A stretch of DNA of 64,000 nucleotides from UBA10649 sp963842725. GTDB lineage: Bacteria > Actinomycetota > Actinomycetes > S36-B12. The stretch lies in the NCBI GenBank assembly GCA_963842725.1, contig CAWJHN010000004.1:1240001-1304000 (forward strand). Reading direction: 5' to 3'. Below, in pieces: positions 44,997 to 54,029 of the stretch. Position numbers and translations under genes: made by a program. Position 1 is the stretch's first letter, and each line of letters starts with the position of its first letter. The notes below the pieces were generated by a model. The model worked only from the letters and a program-made list of their open reading frames with translations. It had not been told where the DNA came from and ran no database searches.

Positions 44997-46239
44997 TTGA
45001 GCGGCCACCCGTCCGGTCACGACGAGCCCAGGCGCGTCGTCATCCTGGGCAGCACCGGCTCCATCGGCACGCAGGCGCTCGACGTGGCCCGCCGCAACCC
45101 GGGTCGGTTCCGCATCGTCGGCCTGTCGGCCAGCGGCGCGAACGCGGGCCTGCTGGCGGACCAGGCGAGGGAGTTCGCGGTCGAGGCAGTGGCGGTGAGC
45201 GCTCCCGAGGCGGCGGCCGACGTCCTCGCGGCGCTCTCGGCGCACGGCCGACGTGACGTTCCGGAGCTCCTCACCGGTCCCGATGCCAGCACCCGACTCG
45301 CCCGTTGGGAGTGCGATGTGGTGCTCAACGGGCTCGCTGGTGCCGCCGGTCTCCGTCCGACACTGGCCGCCCTGCGCGCGGGCCGGATCCTGGCGCTGGC
45401 CAACAAGGAGTCGCTGATCATCGGCGGACCGCTCGTCAAGGCGATCGCCGGGCCGAACCAGATCGTCCCGGTCGACTCCGAGCATTCCGCCCTGGCCCAG
45501 GCGCTGCGGGGAGGGACGCACGACGAGGTGCGCCGCCTCGTCCTGACCGCCAGCGGCGGGCCGTTCCGGGGATGGGACGCGGGTGCGCTCGCCGGTGTCA
45601 CCGTCGATCAGGCCCTGGCCCACCCGACCTGGGCCATGGGACCGCTCGTCACCGTCAACTCGGCCACCCTGATGAACAAGGGCCTCGAGGTGATCGAGGC
45701 GCAGTTGCTCTTCGACGTCCCGTTCGAGGCGATCGACGTCGTGGTCCACCCCCAGTCGGTCGTCCACTCGATGGTGGAGTTCGTCGACGGGTCCACGCTC
45801 GCGCAGGCCAGCCCACCCGACATGCGCATCCCCATCGCGTGGGGCATGAGCTGGCCCGACCGAGTGCCCGAGGCGGCACCGGGCTGCGACTGGACCACCG
45901 CCACCTCCTGGGACTTCTACCCCCTCGACGACGAGGCCTTCCCGGCCGTGAGCCTGGCCCGAAGGGCCGGGGAGCGGGGGAACCGCACCGGCGGTCTTCA
46001 ACGGGGCCGACGAGGCCTGCGTGGCCGCATTCCTGGCCGGAGAGCTGCCGTTCACCGGGATCGTGGCCACCGTGGCTCGGGTCCTCGAGGAGCACCTCGG
46101 CAACGCCGAGTCAGGGCCGGACGGATCGTTCTGGGTCGACGGGAACACCGTGGCCCTCGAAAACGTCATTAGTGCTGACGCATGGGCGCGACAGCGTGCC
46201 CGCCAGATCGTCCACGAGACAGGAGCCGCGCGTGCTTGA
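44997..46239 (+). CDS. dxr: 1-deoxy-D-xylulose 5-phosphate reductoisomerase, frameshifted
   Basis: The second enzyme of the MEP isoprenoid pathway. The only in-frame start near the N terminus is TTG 44997. NADPH-binding GSTGSIGTQAL is followed by ANKESLIIGG, VDSEHSAL, SGGPFRGWD, ATLMNKGLEVIEAQLLF and VVHPQSVVHSMVEF, with all metal and substrate ligands present. At the G-run 45976-45980 one extra G breaks the frame; the end (VFNGADEACVAAFLAGELPF to TGA 46239) continues in the next frame. Deleting one G gives a normal protein of about 413 residues. As Dxr is normally essential where ispG is used, a sequencing error is likely. It overlaps rseP by 8 bases. Confidence 0.92.
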
Positions 46240-47545
46240 GTTGGTCGGCATCCTGCTGTTCGCCCTGCTGATCGCCGCGTCGATCGCGCTGCACGAGCTC
46301 GGCCACCTGCTGCCCGCCAAGAGGTTCGGCGTCAAGGTGACGGAGTACATGATCGGCTTCGGGCCGACGGCATGGTCGACCGCCAAGGGCGAGACGACCT
46401 ACGGCCTCAAAGCCGTCCCGCTCGGTGGCTACATCCGGATGATCGGCATGCTGCCGCCGGCACCGGACGGCACGTCGCGCACGATGACCACCGGCCGCTT
46501 CGCCACCATGGTCAATGACGCTCGCCGACAGTCGGTCGAGGAGATCGTGCCGGGGGAGGAGTCGCGCGCCTTCTACCGGCTCCCCGTGCGCAAGCGCGTG
46601 GTGATCATGCTCGGCGGGCCCACCATGAACCTGTTGCTCGCATTCGTGCTGTTCGCGATCGTCCTCGTGGGCATCGGCATACCCGAGCCGACCATGCAGG
46701 TCGCCTCCGTGTCGGCGTGCACGCCGACGACCGCCGCGCCCACGGGCGACGCCCTGGCATCGGGCGAGTGCCCCGTCGGGAGTGAGGTCGCCCCGGCCAC
46801 GCTCGCCGGAATCGTGGTCGGCGACACCATCCTCGCGATCGACGGGACCCCGGCGACGAGCTGGGACGAGACGACCGCCTGGATCCGGGCGCATCCCGAG
46901 ACCGACGCCGTGTTCACGCTCGACCGGGCGGGACAAACCCTCGAGGTGCCGGTCGCGATCGCGACCGCCGAGCGCCCGGTGATCGACGAGCAGGGCATGG
47001 TGACCGAGGAGACCGTGACGGCAGGCTACGTCGGCATCGGGCCGGAGATCGGCTGGGTCAGCCAGGCGTGGACCACCGTTCCGGCGTACATGTGGGACAT
47101 CACGGTGCGCTCCGTCCAGGCGCTGTTCATGCTGCCGGTGCGACTGTACGAGCTCCTGACCGACACGCTGATCGGCGGCGGAGAGCGGTCGATGAACAGC
47201 CCGGTGAGCGTGGTGGGCGTCAGCCGACTGGGCGGGGACATCGCGGCCATGGACGAGCCGATGGTCGCGAAGGCGGCCACCTTCCTCGGCCTGGCCGCGT
47301 CCCTGAACCTCTTCCTGTTCCTGTTCAACCTGCTGCCCGTCCTGCCGCTCGACGGCGGGCACGTCGCGGGGGCCACCTACGAGGCGATCCGCCGCAAGCT
47401 CGCCAAACTGCGCGGCCGACCTGATCCGGGTCCCGTCGACATGGCCCGCCTGCTCCCGGTCGCCTACGTCGTGGCCGGCGCGCTGCTGCTCATGGGCGTC
47501 ATCGTGATCTGGGCGGACCTGGTCAAGCCGATCACGCTTGGCTGA
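46232..47545 (+). CDS. rseP: Site-2 intramembrane metalloprotease RseP/RIP family
   Basis: 437 residues from GTG 46232, with AGGAG 7 bases before it. The zinc site is IALHELGHLLPAK (His21, Glu22, His25) plus Asp374 in VLPLDGGHV. A PDZ domain covers about 160-250 (AGIVVGDTILAIDGTPATSW). Four membrane segments frame the active site. The family cuts anti-sigma factors or other membrane proteins within the bilayer. An insert rich in Ala/Thr around residues 150-175 precedes the PDZ domain. dxr-rseP-ispG is the standard actinobacterial order. Confidence 0.94.
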   Translation: MLELVGILLFALLIAASIALHELGHLLPAKRFGVKVTEYMIGFGPTAWSTAKGETTYGLKAVPLGGYIRMIGMLPPAPDGTSRTMTTGRFATMVNDARRQSVEEIVPGEESRAFYRLPVRKRVVIMLGGPTMNLLLAFVLFAIVLVGIGIPEPTMQVASVSACTPTTAAPTGDALASGECPVGSEVAPATLAGIVVGDTILAIDGTPATSWDETTAWIRAHPETDAVFTLDRAGQTLEVPVAIATAERPVIDEQGMVTEETVTAGYVGIGPEIGWVSQAWTTVPAYMWDITVRSVQALFMLPVRLYELLTDTLIGGGERSMNSPVSVVGVSRLGGDIAAMDEPMVAKAATFLGLAASLNLFLFLFNLLPVLPLDGGHVAGATYEAIRRKLAKLRGRPDPGPVDMARLLPVAYVVAGALLLMGVIVIWADLVKPITLG

Positions 47546-47567
47546 GGCGCGATCCCGGCTTCGCCGT

Positions 47568-47582
47568 CATAATGACGGGGTG
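47568..47582 (+). promoter_or_regulatory. -10 element for leaderless ispG
   Basis: CATAAT at 47568-47573 ends 6 bases before GTG 47580, so transcription should start at or next to the start codon. There is no Shine-Dalgarno sequence in this gap, and rseP ends only 35 bases upstream. ispG thus seems to have its own promoter. Confidence 0.5.
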
Positions 47583-48737
47583 AGCATCGACCTCGGCCTG
47601 CCGTCCGCGCCCCCACCTGTCGTCGCACCGCGCCGGCTGACGCGGCAGTTGCTGCTGAAGCACCCCACCCACCCCGTGGCCGTCGGCGGCGGGGCCCCGA
47701 TCAGCGTGCAGTCCATGTGCACGACCCTGACGTCGGATGTCAACAGCACGCTGCAGCAGATCGCGGAATTGACCGCTTCGGGCTGCCAGGTCGTCAGGGT
47801 CGCCGTCCCGAGCCAGGACGACGCCGATGCGCTGCCGGAGATCGCCAGGAAGAGCGGCATTCCCGTCATCGCCGACATCCACTTCCAGCCCAAGTACGTC
47901 TTCGCCGCCATCGACGCGGGGTGCGCGGCGGTGCGGGTCAACCCCGGAAACATCAAGGCGTTCGACGACAAGGTCGGCGAGATCGCCCGCGCGGCCAAGG
48001 ATGCGGGCACGCCGATCCGCATCGGGGTCAACGCCGGATCCCTGGACCGGCGGCTGCTCGAGAAGTACGGCAAGGCCACGCCCGAGGCGCTGGTCGAGTC
48101 GGCGCTGTGGGAGGCGTCCCTGTTCGAGGAGCACGACTTCCGCGACATCAAGATCTCCGTGAAGCACCACGACCCCGTGGTGATGATGACCGCCTACATG
48201 CAACTCTCCGAGCAGTGCGACTACCCGCTGCACCTCGGCGTCACCGAGGCCGGCCCGACGTTCCAAGGGACCATCAAGTCGGCCGTCGCCTTCGGCGGAC
48301 TGCTCAGCCGGGGCATCGGCGACACCATCCGGGTGTCCCTCTCGGCGCCGCCGGTCGAGGAGGTCAAGGTGGGCCTGCAGATCCTCGAGTCGCTGAATCT
48401 GCGCGCACGAGGCCTCGAGATCGTCTCGTGCCCCTCCTGCGGACGCGCCCAGGTCGACGTCTACACCCTGGCCGAGCAGGTCACCGCCGGGCTTGAGGGA
48501 CTCGAGGTGCCGCTCCGCGTTGCGGTGATGGGCTGCGTCGTCAACGGACCGGGCGAGGCCCGCGAGGCCGACCTCGGCGTGGCGTCGGGCAACGGCAAGG
48601 GCCAGATCTTCGTCAAGGGCGAGGTCGTCAAGACCGTGCCCGAGTCGCAGATCGTGGAGACCCTCATCGAGGAGGCCATGAAGCTCGCCGAGGCAATGGG
48701 CGACGCGACCGGGTCCCCGGTCGTGACGACGTCCTGA
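47580..48737 (+). CDS. ispG: 4-hydroxy-3-methylbut-2-en-1-yl diphosphate synthase (flavodoxin/ferredoxin)
   Basis: 385 residues from GTG 47580. It has the TIM-barrel part (ISVQSMCTTLTSDVNSTLQQ, NPGNIK, GVNAGSLD, LHLGVTEAG) and the 4Fe-4S domain with Cys284 and Cys287 in SCPSCGR and Cys319 in MGCVVNGPGEA. Together with a conserved Glu these bind the cluster that reduces MEcPP to HMBPP. Length and motifs are normal. An upstream in-frame extension to 47538 overlaps rseP and is not conserved. Confidence 0.96.
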   Translation: MSIDLGLPSAPPPVVAPRRLTRQLLLKHPTHPVAVGGGAPISVQSMCTTLTSDVNSTLQQIAELTASGCQVVRVAVPSQDDADALPEIARKSGIPVIADIHFQPKYVFAAIDAGCAAVRVNPGNIKAFDDKVGEIARAAKDAGTPIRIGVNAGSLDRRLLEKYGKATPEALVESALWEASLFEEHDFRDIKISVKHHDPVVMMTAYMQLSEQCDYPLHLGVTEAGPTFQGTIKSAVAFGGLLSRGIGDTIRVSLSAPPVEEVKVGLQILESLNLRARGLEIVSCPSCGRAQVDVYTLAEQVTAGLEGLEVPLRVAVMGCVVNGPGEAREADLGVASGNGKGQIFVKGEVVKTVPESQIVETLIEEAMKLAEAMGDATGSPVVTTS

Positions 48738-48770
48738 TCCCGTGCTCGGCGTGATCGAACCGGCGGTGGC

Positions 48771-49622
48771 ATGACCGTCTTCGAGGCGATCGGAACCGTC
48801 CGCCCGATCATGGGCTCCGACCTCGGCGCGGTGCATCGCGTCCTCGCGCTGGATCCGGTCGGCACCTGCTTCGTGGCCTCGCGGGTCCGAGCGGGGGGCG
48901 CCGATCCGTGGCGTCTGGGCGGCGACCTGCTCGGGTACTTCGATGACCGGGGCCTGCAGTCGATCGTGTACGCGGGTGCCAACCTCGTGCCGGTGGCCAC
49001 GACCCCGGCCTCGCGCGCGGCCTTCGCGGATCGACTCCGGCCGCAGGGGAGACGCTGCTCGTCACTGGTGGGGCCGGCGGAGGAGGTGCTCGACCTGTGG
49101 CGGCTGCTCGAGCCGGCCTGGGGCCCGGCCCGCGAGATCCGCAGCTGCCAGCCGCTGATGGCGATCGACGGGGATCCGGCGCTGGCGCCGGACCCCCTCA
49201 CCCGGCACGCATCCGCCGACGACCTCGACCTGCTCGTTCCGGCGTGCGTCGAGATGTTCACCGTGGAGGTCGGGGTCTCCCCGGTCGCGGGTGGGGCCGG
49301 TGCCGCCTACCGGGCCAGAATCGCCGAGATCGTGCAGGAGGGACGATCGTTCGTCCGGATCGAGGACGGTGTCGTCGTCTTCAAGGCGGAGGTCGGGGCC
49401 GTCGCCCAGGGCGTCTGCCAGGTGCAGGGGGTGTGGGTCGATCCCGCCCACCGCGGGCGCGGCATCTCGAAGGCGGGGATGGCGGCGGTGACCGTGCTGG
49501 CACGCTCCGAGATCGCACCCACGGTCTCCCTCTACGTCAACGACTACAACACCGCGGCCCGCAAGGCATATCGGTCCGTCGGGTTCCGCGAGCTCGAGCC
49601 GTTCGCGACGGTGCTCTTCTAG
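48771..49622 (+). CDS. GNAT family N-acetyltransferase (DUF4081-type)
   Basis: 283 residues. The first 130 residues form the DUF4081-like domain often fused to GNAT in actinobacteria (ALDPVGTCFVASRVRAGG, RSCQPLMAI). The C-terminal GNAT core has VCQVQGVWVDPAHRGRGISK, the acetyl-CoA pyrophosphate loop, and VSLYVNDYNTAARKAYRSVG. It lies in the conserved ispG-GNAT-proS order. The acceptor substrate is unknown. Confidence 0.85.
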   Translation: MTVFEAIGTVRPIMGSDLGAVHRVLALDPVGTCFVASRVRAGGADPWRLGGDLLGYFDDRGLQSIVYAGANLVPVATTPASRAAFADRLRPQGRRCSSLVGPAEEVLDLWRLLEPAWGPAREIRSCQPLMAIDGDPALAPDPLTRHASADDLDLLVPACVEMFTVEVGVSPVAGGAGAAYRARIAEIVQEGRSFVRIEDGVVVFKAEVGAVAQGVCQVQGVWVDPAHRGRGISKAGMAAVTVLARSEIAPTVSLYVNDYNTAARKAYRSVGFRELEPFATVLF

Positions 49623-49646
49623 GTCCGGACGCCGCGGGCACGCGGA

Positions 49647-49661
49647 TAGGGTGTGCTCGTG
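49647..49661 (+). promoter_or_regulatory. -10 element for leaderless proS
   Basis: TAGGGT at 49647-49652 lies exactly 6 bases before GTG 49659, placing the predicted first transcribed base at the start codon. The upstream alternative GTG 49653 would fall before the transcription start. Confidence 0.5.
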
Positions 49662-51434
49662 ATCCTGCGGATGTCGACCCTTTTCCTGCGCACCCTTCGC
49701 GAGGACCCGGCGGACGCCGAGGTGCCGAGCCACCGACTCCTCGTGCGAGGCGGCTACGTGCGCCGCGTGGCGCCGGGCGTGTTCACCTGGCTGCCGCTCG
49801 GCTTCCTCGTGTACCGCAACGTCGAGAAGGTCGTCCGCGAGGAGATGGACCGCGCCGGGTTCCAGGAGGTGCACTTTCCGTCCCTGCTGCCCCGGGAGCC
49901 CTACGAGCAGACCCACCGGTGGACCGAGTACGGCGAGACGCTGTTCCGGCTCCAGGACCGCAAGGGGGGCGACTACCTCCTCGGACCGACGCACGAGGAG
50001 ATGTTCACGCTCCTGGTCAAGGGCGAGTACTCCTCGTACAAGGACCTGCCGCTGGTCATCTACCAGATCCAGACCAAGTTCCGCGACGAGGCACGACCGC
50101 GGGCCGGCATCCTGCGCGGTCGTGAGTTCGTGATGAAGGACTCGTACTCGTTCGACGTCGACGACGCGGGCCTTGAGCGGTCCTACCAGCGGCACCGCGA
50201 CGCCTATGTCACGACGTTCGCACGACTCGGCCTGGAATTCGTGATCGTCTCCGCGATGTCCGGGGCGATGGGTGGGTCGGCGAGCGAGGAGTTCCTGGCA
50301 CCAACCGAGGTGGGCGAGGACTCCTTCGTGCGCTGCCCGACCTGCCACTATGCCGCCAACGTCGAGGCGGTCGTCACCCCCGCGCCCGAGTCGCCCGACT
50401 ACTCCGCCGTGCCCGCGGCCCACGCCGAGCAGACCCCTGACACGCCGACGATCGACACGCTGGTCGCCGTCTCCAACGGTCGCCCCGACCTGGCCCGGTC
50501 CGATCGTGCCTGGACGGGCGCCGACACGCTGAAGAACGTCGTCTTCATGATCACCGATCCCGACGGCACGACGTACCCGCTCGCCATCGGCGTGCCCGGC
50601 GACCGCGAGGTCGACACGAAGCGGCTCGAGGCGGCCGTGTCGCCGAGCGTGGTCGGTCCCTTCGAGGAGGCCGACTTCGCCGCGAACCCGACCCTGGTCA
50701 AGGGCTACATCGGCCCACCGCTGCTGGGCGAGACTGGTGCCTCCGGCGTCCGTTTCCTCGTCGATCCCCGAGTGGTGACCGGCACGCGCTGGATCACCGG
50801 CGCCAACGTCCACGGCCAGCACGTGTACGACCTCGTGGCGGGCCGGGACTTCACTGCCGACGGGGTCATCGACGTCGCCGAGGTCCGCGAGGGCGACGTG
50901 TGCCCGTCGTGCGGGGCCGGTCTGGCCCTGGCCCGCGGCATCGAGATCGGCCACATCTTCCAGCTGGGCCGCAAGTACGCCGAGGCCCTGGGACTGAAGG
51001 TCCTCGACGAGAAGGGCGAGCTGGTCACCGTCACGATGGGGTCCTACGGGATCGGCGTGTCACGCGCGGTGGCCGCCATCGCCGAGCAGTCCCATGACGC
51101 GAAGGGGCTGATCTGGCCCCGCGAGATCGCGCCGGCAGACGTGCACATCGTGGCGACGGGCAAGGCGGACGAGCCGTTCGAGGTCGCCGAGTCGCTCGCC
51201 GCCGACCTCGACGCCCGGGGGATCCGCGTCCTGCTGGACGACCGTCGCGGGGTCTCGCCGGGCGTGAAGTTCAACGACTCCGAACTGCTCGGCATCCCCA
51301 CCATCGTCGTGGTCGGCAAGCGCCTCGTCGACGGCTTCATCGAGGTGAAGGACCGCCGCTCGGGCGAGCGCACCGACGTCGCGGTCGATGGGGCGGTCGA
51401 CTCCTTGGCGGCCATCGTCGGCGCGGTCGCCTGA
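49659..51434 (+). CDS. proS: Prolyl-tRNA synthetase (bacterial type)
   Basis: 591 residues from GTG 49659, chosen from the spacing to a -10 element; protein begins ILRMSTLFLRTLREDPADAE. Class II motifs are present: HRLLVRGGYVRRVAPGVFTW, motif 2 with TKFRDEARPRAGILRGREFV and motif 3 with GSYGIGVSRAVAAIAEQ. The region between motifs 2 and 3 (about 225-400) is the INS editing domain of bacterial-type ProRS, which clears Ala-tRNA(Pro). The C-terminal anticodon domain starts near PADVHIVATGK. Confidence 0.96.
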   Translation: MILRMSTLFLRTLREDPADAEVPSHRLLVRGGYVRRVAPGVFTWLPLGFLVYRNVEKVVREEMDRAGFQEVHFPSLLPREPYEQTHRWTEYGETLFRLQDRKGGDYLLGPTHEEMFTLLVKGEYSSYKDLPLVIYQIQTKFRDEARPRAGILRGREFVMKDSYSFDVDDAGLERSYQRHRDAYVTTFARLGLEFVIVSAMSGAMGGSASEEFLAPTEVGEDSFVRCPTCHYAANVEAVVTPAPESPDYSAVPAAHAEQTPDTPTIDTLVAVSNGRPDLARSDRAWTGADTLKNVVFMITDPDGTTYPLAIGVPGDREVDTKRLEAAVSPSVVGPFEEADFAANPTLVKGYIGPPLLGETGASGVRFLVDPRVVTGTRWITGANVHGQHVYDLVAGRDFTADGVIDVAEVREGDVCPSCGAGLALARGIEIGHIFQLGRKYAEALGLKVLDEKGELVTVTMGSYGIGVSRAVAAIAEQSHDAKGLIWPREIAPADVHIVATGKADEPFEVAESLAADLDARGIRVLLDDRRGVSPGVKFNDSELLGIPTIVVVGKRLVDGFIEVKDRRSGERTDVAVDGAVDSLAAIVGAVA

Positions 51435-51435
51435 C

Positions 51436-52155
51436 ATGTCCATCCGGGGGGTCGTGTTCGACTGGGGCGGGACGCTCACGCCGTGGCACGACGTGGACCT
51501 GGTGTCGCAGTGGTACGCGTACTCCGAGGTGTACGACCCGGAGAACGCCGCGTCGCTGGCGCGGCGCCTCTACGAGCGGGAGAGCCACCGCTGGCGCCTG
51601 CAGCGAGAGAGCGACGGGGCCGTGAGCACCGGGGCCCTGGACTCCCTCTTCCTCGACGAGGGGATCGACATCAGGGGCGCCCGCCACCTTCGCGCCCTAG
51701 GCGGCTACCTGGACTTCTGGGCACCGCACACCTACGCCGACCCCGACGCCAAGGACGTCCTGGCGGCCCTCAAGCATCGCGGCTACCTCGTCGGCGTCCT
51801 CAGCAACACCATGTGGCCACGAAGCCACCACGAGGAGGTCTTCGCCCGCGACGACCTCGACGAGTACATCGACGCGGCCACCTACACCAGCGAGTTGGCG
51901 GTCGCCAAGCCGCACGCGGCCGCCTTCCGCGCCATTCTCGACGAGCTCGGCACGGAGCCCCACGAGACCGTGTTCGTCGGGGATCGGCTGTGGGACGACA
52001 TCCTCGGCGCGCAGCAGGCCGGCATGCGGACCATCCACATCCCGCACTCCCAGATCCCCGAGGAGCAGGTCCCCGACGGCTCGGCACGACCCGACGCGGT
52101 GGCCACCCGGCTGATCGACGTATTCGCGATCGTCGAGGGCTGGCAGTCGGCTTAG
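51436..52155 (+). CDS. HAD superfamily hydrolase
   Basis: 239 residues, starting 1 base after proS. Motif I is VVFDWGGTLTP with nucleophile Asp9; the usual second Asp of DxD is replaced by Gly, as in a known subgroup of HAD phosphatases. Motif II is GVLSNT, motif III lies at AVAKPHAAAF (Lys) and motif IV at VFVGDRLWDDILGAQQAGM. A helical C1 cap occupies about residues 18-95. A small phosphorylated metabolite is likely; substrate unknown. Confidence 0.87.
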   Translation: MSIRGVVFDWGGTLTPWHDVDLVSQWYAYSEVYDPENAASLARRLYERESHRWRLQRESDGAVSTGALDSLFLDEGIDIRGARHLRALGGYLDFWAPHTYADPDAKDVLAALKHRGYLVGVLSNTMWPRSHHEEVFARDDLDEYIDAATYTSELAVAKPHAAAFRAILDELGTEPHETVFVGDRLWDDILGAQQAGMRTIHIPHSQIPEEQVPDGSARPDAVATRLIDVFAIVEGWQSA

Positions 52156-52163
52156 TGGAGTCG

Positions 52164-52940
52164 ATGGCCGTCCCGGACACCGGAACGCTGCTGCTCCTGT
52201 GCTGCGCGGCGGCGATGGCGGGCTGGGTCGATGCGGTCTCGGGCGGCGGCGGGCTCCTGCAACTGCCGTCCGTGCTGGTGCTGCTGCCCGAGGCGAGCCC
52301 CGTGCAGGCCCTCGCGACCAACAAGCTGTCCAGTCTGCTCGGCACCGCGTCCGCGGCTGCGACCTACGCGCGCAAGGCGCCGCCCGACGTCAGGACGGCG
52401 CTGCCGATGGCCCTGGCGGCCTTCGCCGGGGCCGGACTCGGGGCGACGGCGGCGAGCCGGATCCCGCCCGACGTGTTCCGGCCCGTGATCGTGGCGCTGC
52501 TGGTCGTCGTGTGGGTCTGGACGCTGCTGAATCCGGCGATGGGCCGCACCCAGGACCTGCGCTGGCACGGCCGACGACGGCATTACGTGGTGGCCACGGC
52601 GGCCGGGCTGGGCATCGGGTTCTACGACGGCCTGCTCGGTCCGGGCACCGGCTCGTTCCTCCTGATCGTGCTCGTGGCCGGGCTCGGCTACTCATTCCTG
52701 AACGCGTCGTCCACGGCCAAGGTCGTCAACCTCGGCACCAACCTGGCCGCACTCATCGTCTTCGGCGTCACCGGCTCGGTCCTGTGGCTCCTCGGGCTGC
52801 TCATGGGCGCCTGCAACGTGGCCGGCGCCGTCGTCGGTGCCCGCATGGCCATCCGTCGTGGCAGCGGCTTCGTCCGCGTGGTCTTCCTGGCCGTGGTGGG
52901 CGTCCTGATCCTGCGGCTCGGGTGGGGGCTGATGGCCTGA
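52164..52940 (+). CDS. TauE/SafE family sulfite exporter-like membrane protein
   Basis: 258 residues from ATG 52164, with GGAG 3 bases upstream; GTG 52155, overlapping the HAD stop, is an alternative. Seven or eight hydrophobic segments include the paired family repeats WVDAVSGGGGLLQLPSVLVL and GFYDGLLGPGTGSFLLIVLV. TauE/SafE proteins export sulfite, sulfoacetate or related anions. Substrate is undetermined. It is convergent with the DUF4439 gene 47 bases away. Confidence 0.88.
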   Translation: MAVPDTGTLLLLCCAAAMAGWVDAVSGGGGLLQLPSVLVLLPEASPVQALATNKLSSLLGTASAAATYARKAPPDVRTALPMALAAFAGAGLGATAASRIPPDVFRPVIVALLVVVWVWTLLNPAMGRTQDLRWHGRRRHYVVATAAGLGIGFYDGLLGPGTGSFLLIVLVAGLGYSFLNASSTAKVVNLGTNLAALIVFGVTGSVLWLLGLLMGACNVAGAVVGARMAIRRGSGFVRVVFLAVVGVLILRLGWGLMA

Positions 52941-52987
52941 CGGCCCCGCCCCTGACGACCCTGCCCCTGACCGACCTGACCCGAGGG

Positions 52988-53395
52988 CTATCCGCCGGAC
53001 GGGAACGCCTGCGTCGGCGCGCCCCAGGTCACGGCGCGCATGGCGCACTCGGCTGCGGCGCGTGCCGCGGCCCGTCGGTCCGCATCAGTGGTCGCGGCCG
53101 CTGCATCGGCGTACTGGGCGACCAGCCGGTTGTCGACGAGAGCCATCAGGTCCCGCGCCCGCTTGGGGCCGTCGACCTCGAAGGGCAGGTCGTAGGCGAT
53201 GGCGGGGGCGGGCGCGGTGCCGCCCGCGGCGATCACCTTGGAGGCGGCCCGATCCCGGGCCGCCCGATGCTCGCCGAGGCCGGTGAGCGCGCGCTCTCGG
53301 GCCGCGCCGGACACGTGCGCGCCGGCCACCGAGTAGGCATAGACGGCGCCGTCCTCTCCGGTCACGACCGCCGACCAGGCCTCCTGCGGGGTCAT
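52988..53395 (-). CDS. DUF4439 ferritin-like domain protein
   Basis: 135 residues from ATG 53395. It is Ala-rich and helical: EAWSAVVTGEDGAVYAYSVA, LTGLGEHRAARDRAASKVIA and RRAAARAAAECAMRAVTWG resemble the four-helix DUF4439 domain seen in actinobacteria. Metal ligands (Glu/His pairs such as GEH) are partly present, but iron binding is unproven. Its start overlaps the stop of the upstream lipoprotein gene by 4 bases, so the two act together. Confidence 0.72.
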   Translation of the reverse strand: MTPQEAWSAVVTGEDGAVYAYSVAGAHVSGAARERALTGLGEHRAARDRAASKVIAAGGTAPAPAIAYDLPFEVDGPKRARDLMALVDNRLVAQYADAAAATTDADRRAAARAAAECAMRAVTWGAPTQAFPSGG

Positions 53396-53925
53396 GCGCG
53401 CAGGCCTCGCAGGGCCGGGACGTGCGAGCCCTCGGAAGCCCCGATGAAGGCCAGCGTGCGCGCCAGTTCGGCGTCCTCTGCCGCCACGCAGGCCGCGATC
53501 CGCGCCCTCATGGCGTCTCGCTCGGCAGCGATGAGCGAACTCAGCACGGCGTTCTGACCCTCCGGCGCCGGGTCTACCGGGGTCGAGGTGGCGCGGGGAC
53601 GCGGGGAGGCAGCGGGGTTCATGGCGGCGGCGTGCTGGGCGTGCTCCTCGCGGAGCGCTCCCAGCGGTGCCGCGAGGGCGGGGAACGCGGCGATGGCTGC
53701 GTCGTAGCGGGCCATCAGGTCCTGCTCGGCGGCAGCGATCTCCTCGGCGAGGCCGAGGGACGAGGGTGTCGGCGTCGCATCGGGCGCCGCATCCCCGGCC
53801 GAGGTGCAGGCGACCACCAGGCCGATGGGCGTCAGCAGCGCCAGCGCGCCGAGTGCCCGTCGCCGCGACAGAACGGGGGATCGCGTCGGCAGGCCCGGCG
53901 GACGGGCCGGGGGAGCGGCGGACAT
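53392..53925 (-). CDS. Secreted ferritin-like lipoprotein (Tat-type signal)
   Basis: 177 residues. The N terminus SRRRALGALALLTPIGLVVACTS has an SRRR twin-arginine motif and a lipobox Cys near residue 40. The mature part is helical and rich in Ala, with LAEEIAAAEQDLMARYDAAI and LREEHAQHAAAM; it looks like another ferritin-like bundle, and LSSLIAAERDAMRARIAACV adds a third helix. It is divergent from rimP and translationally coupled to the DUF4439 gene. Function unknown. Confidence 0.7.
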   Translation of the reverse strand: MSAAPPARPPGLPTRSPVLSRRRALGALALLTPIGLVVACTSAGDAAPDATPTPSSLGLAEEIAAAEQDLMARYDAAIAAFPALAAPLGALREEHAQHAAAMNPAASPRPRATSTPVDPAPEGQNAVLSSLIAAERDAMRARIAACVAAEDAELARTLAFIGASEGSHVPALRGLRA

Positions 53926-54029
53926 GTGCCAAGGATGTCATGCAGTGGGTAGAGTTTCCGTGAAGCACGACGCGAGACCGGCCCGCGGCCGGCCGCGACA
54001 ACTGATCGACCACAACAGGAGACCGGCAC
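53926..54029 (+). promoter_or_regulatory. Promoter region of the rimP-nusA-infB operon
   Basis: TAGAGT at 53950-53955 is a good -10; the hexamer 17 bases upstream (TGCCAA) is a weak -35. The predicted leader would be about 65-70 bases. ACAGGAGACC is the rimP ribosome site. Confidence 0.45.
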
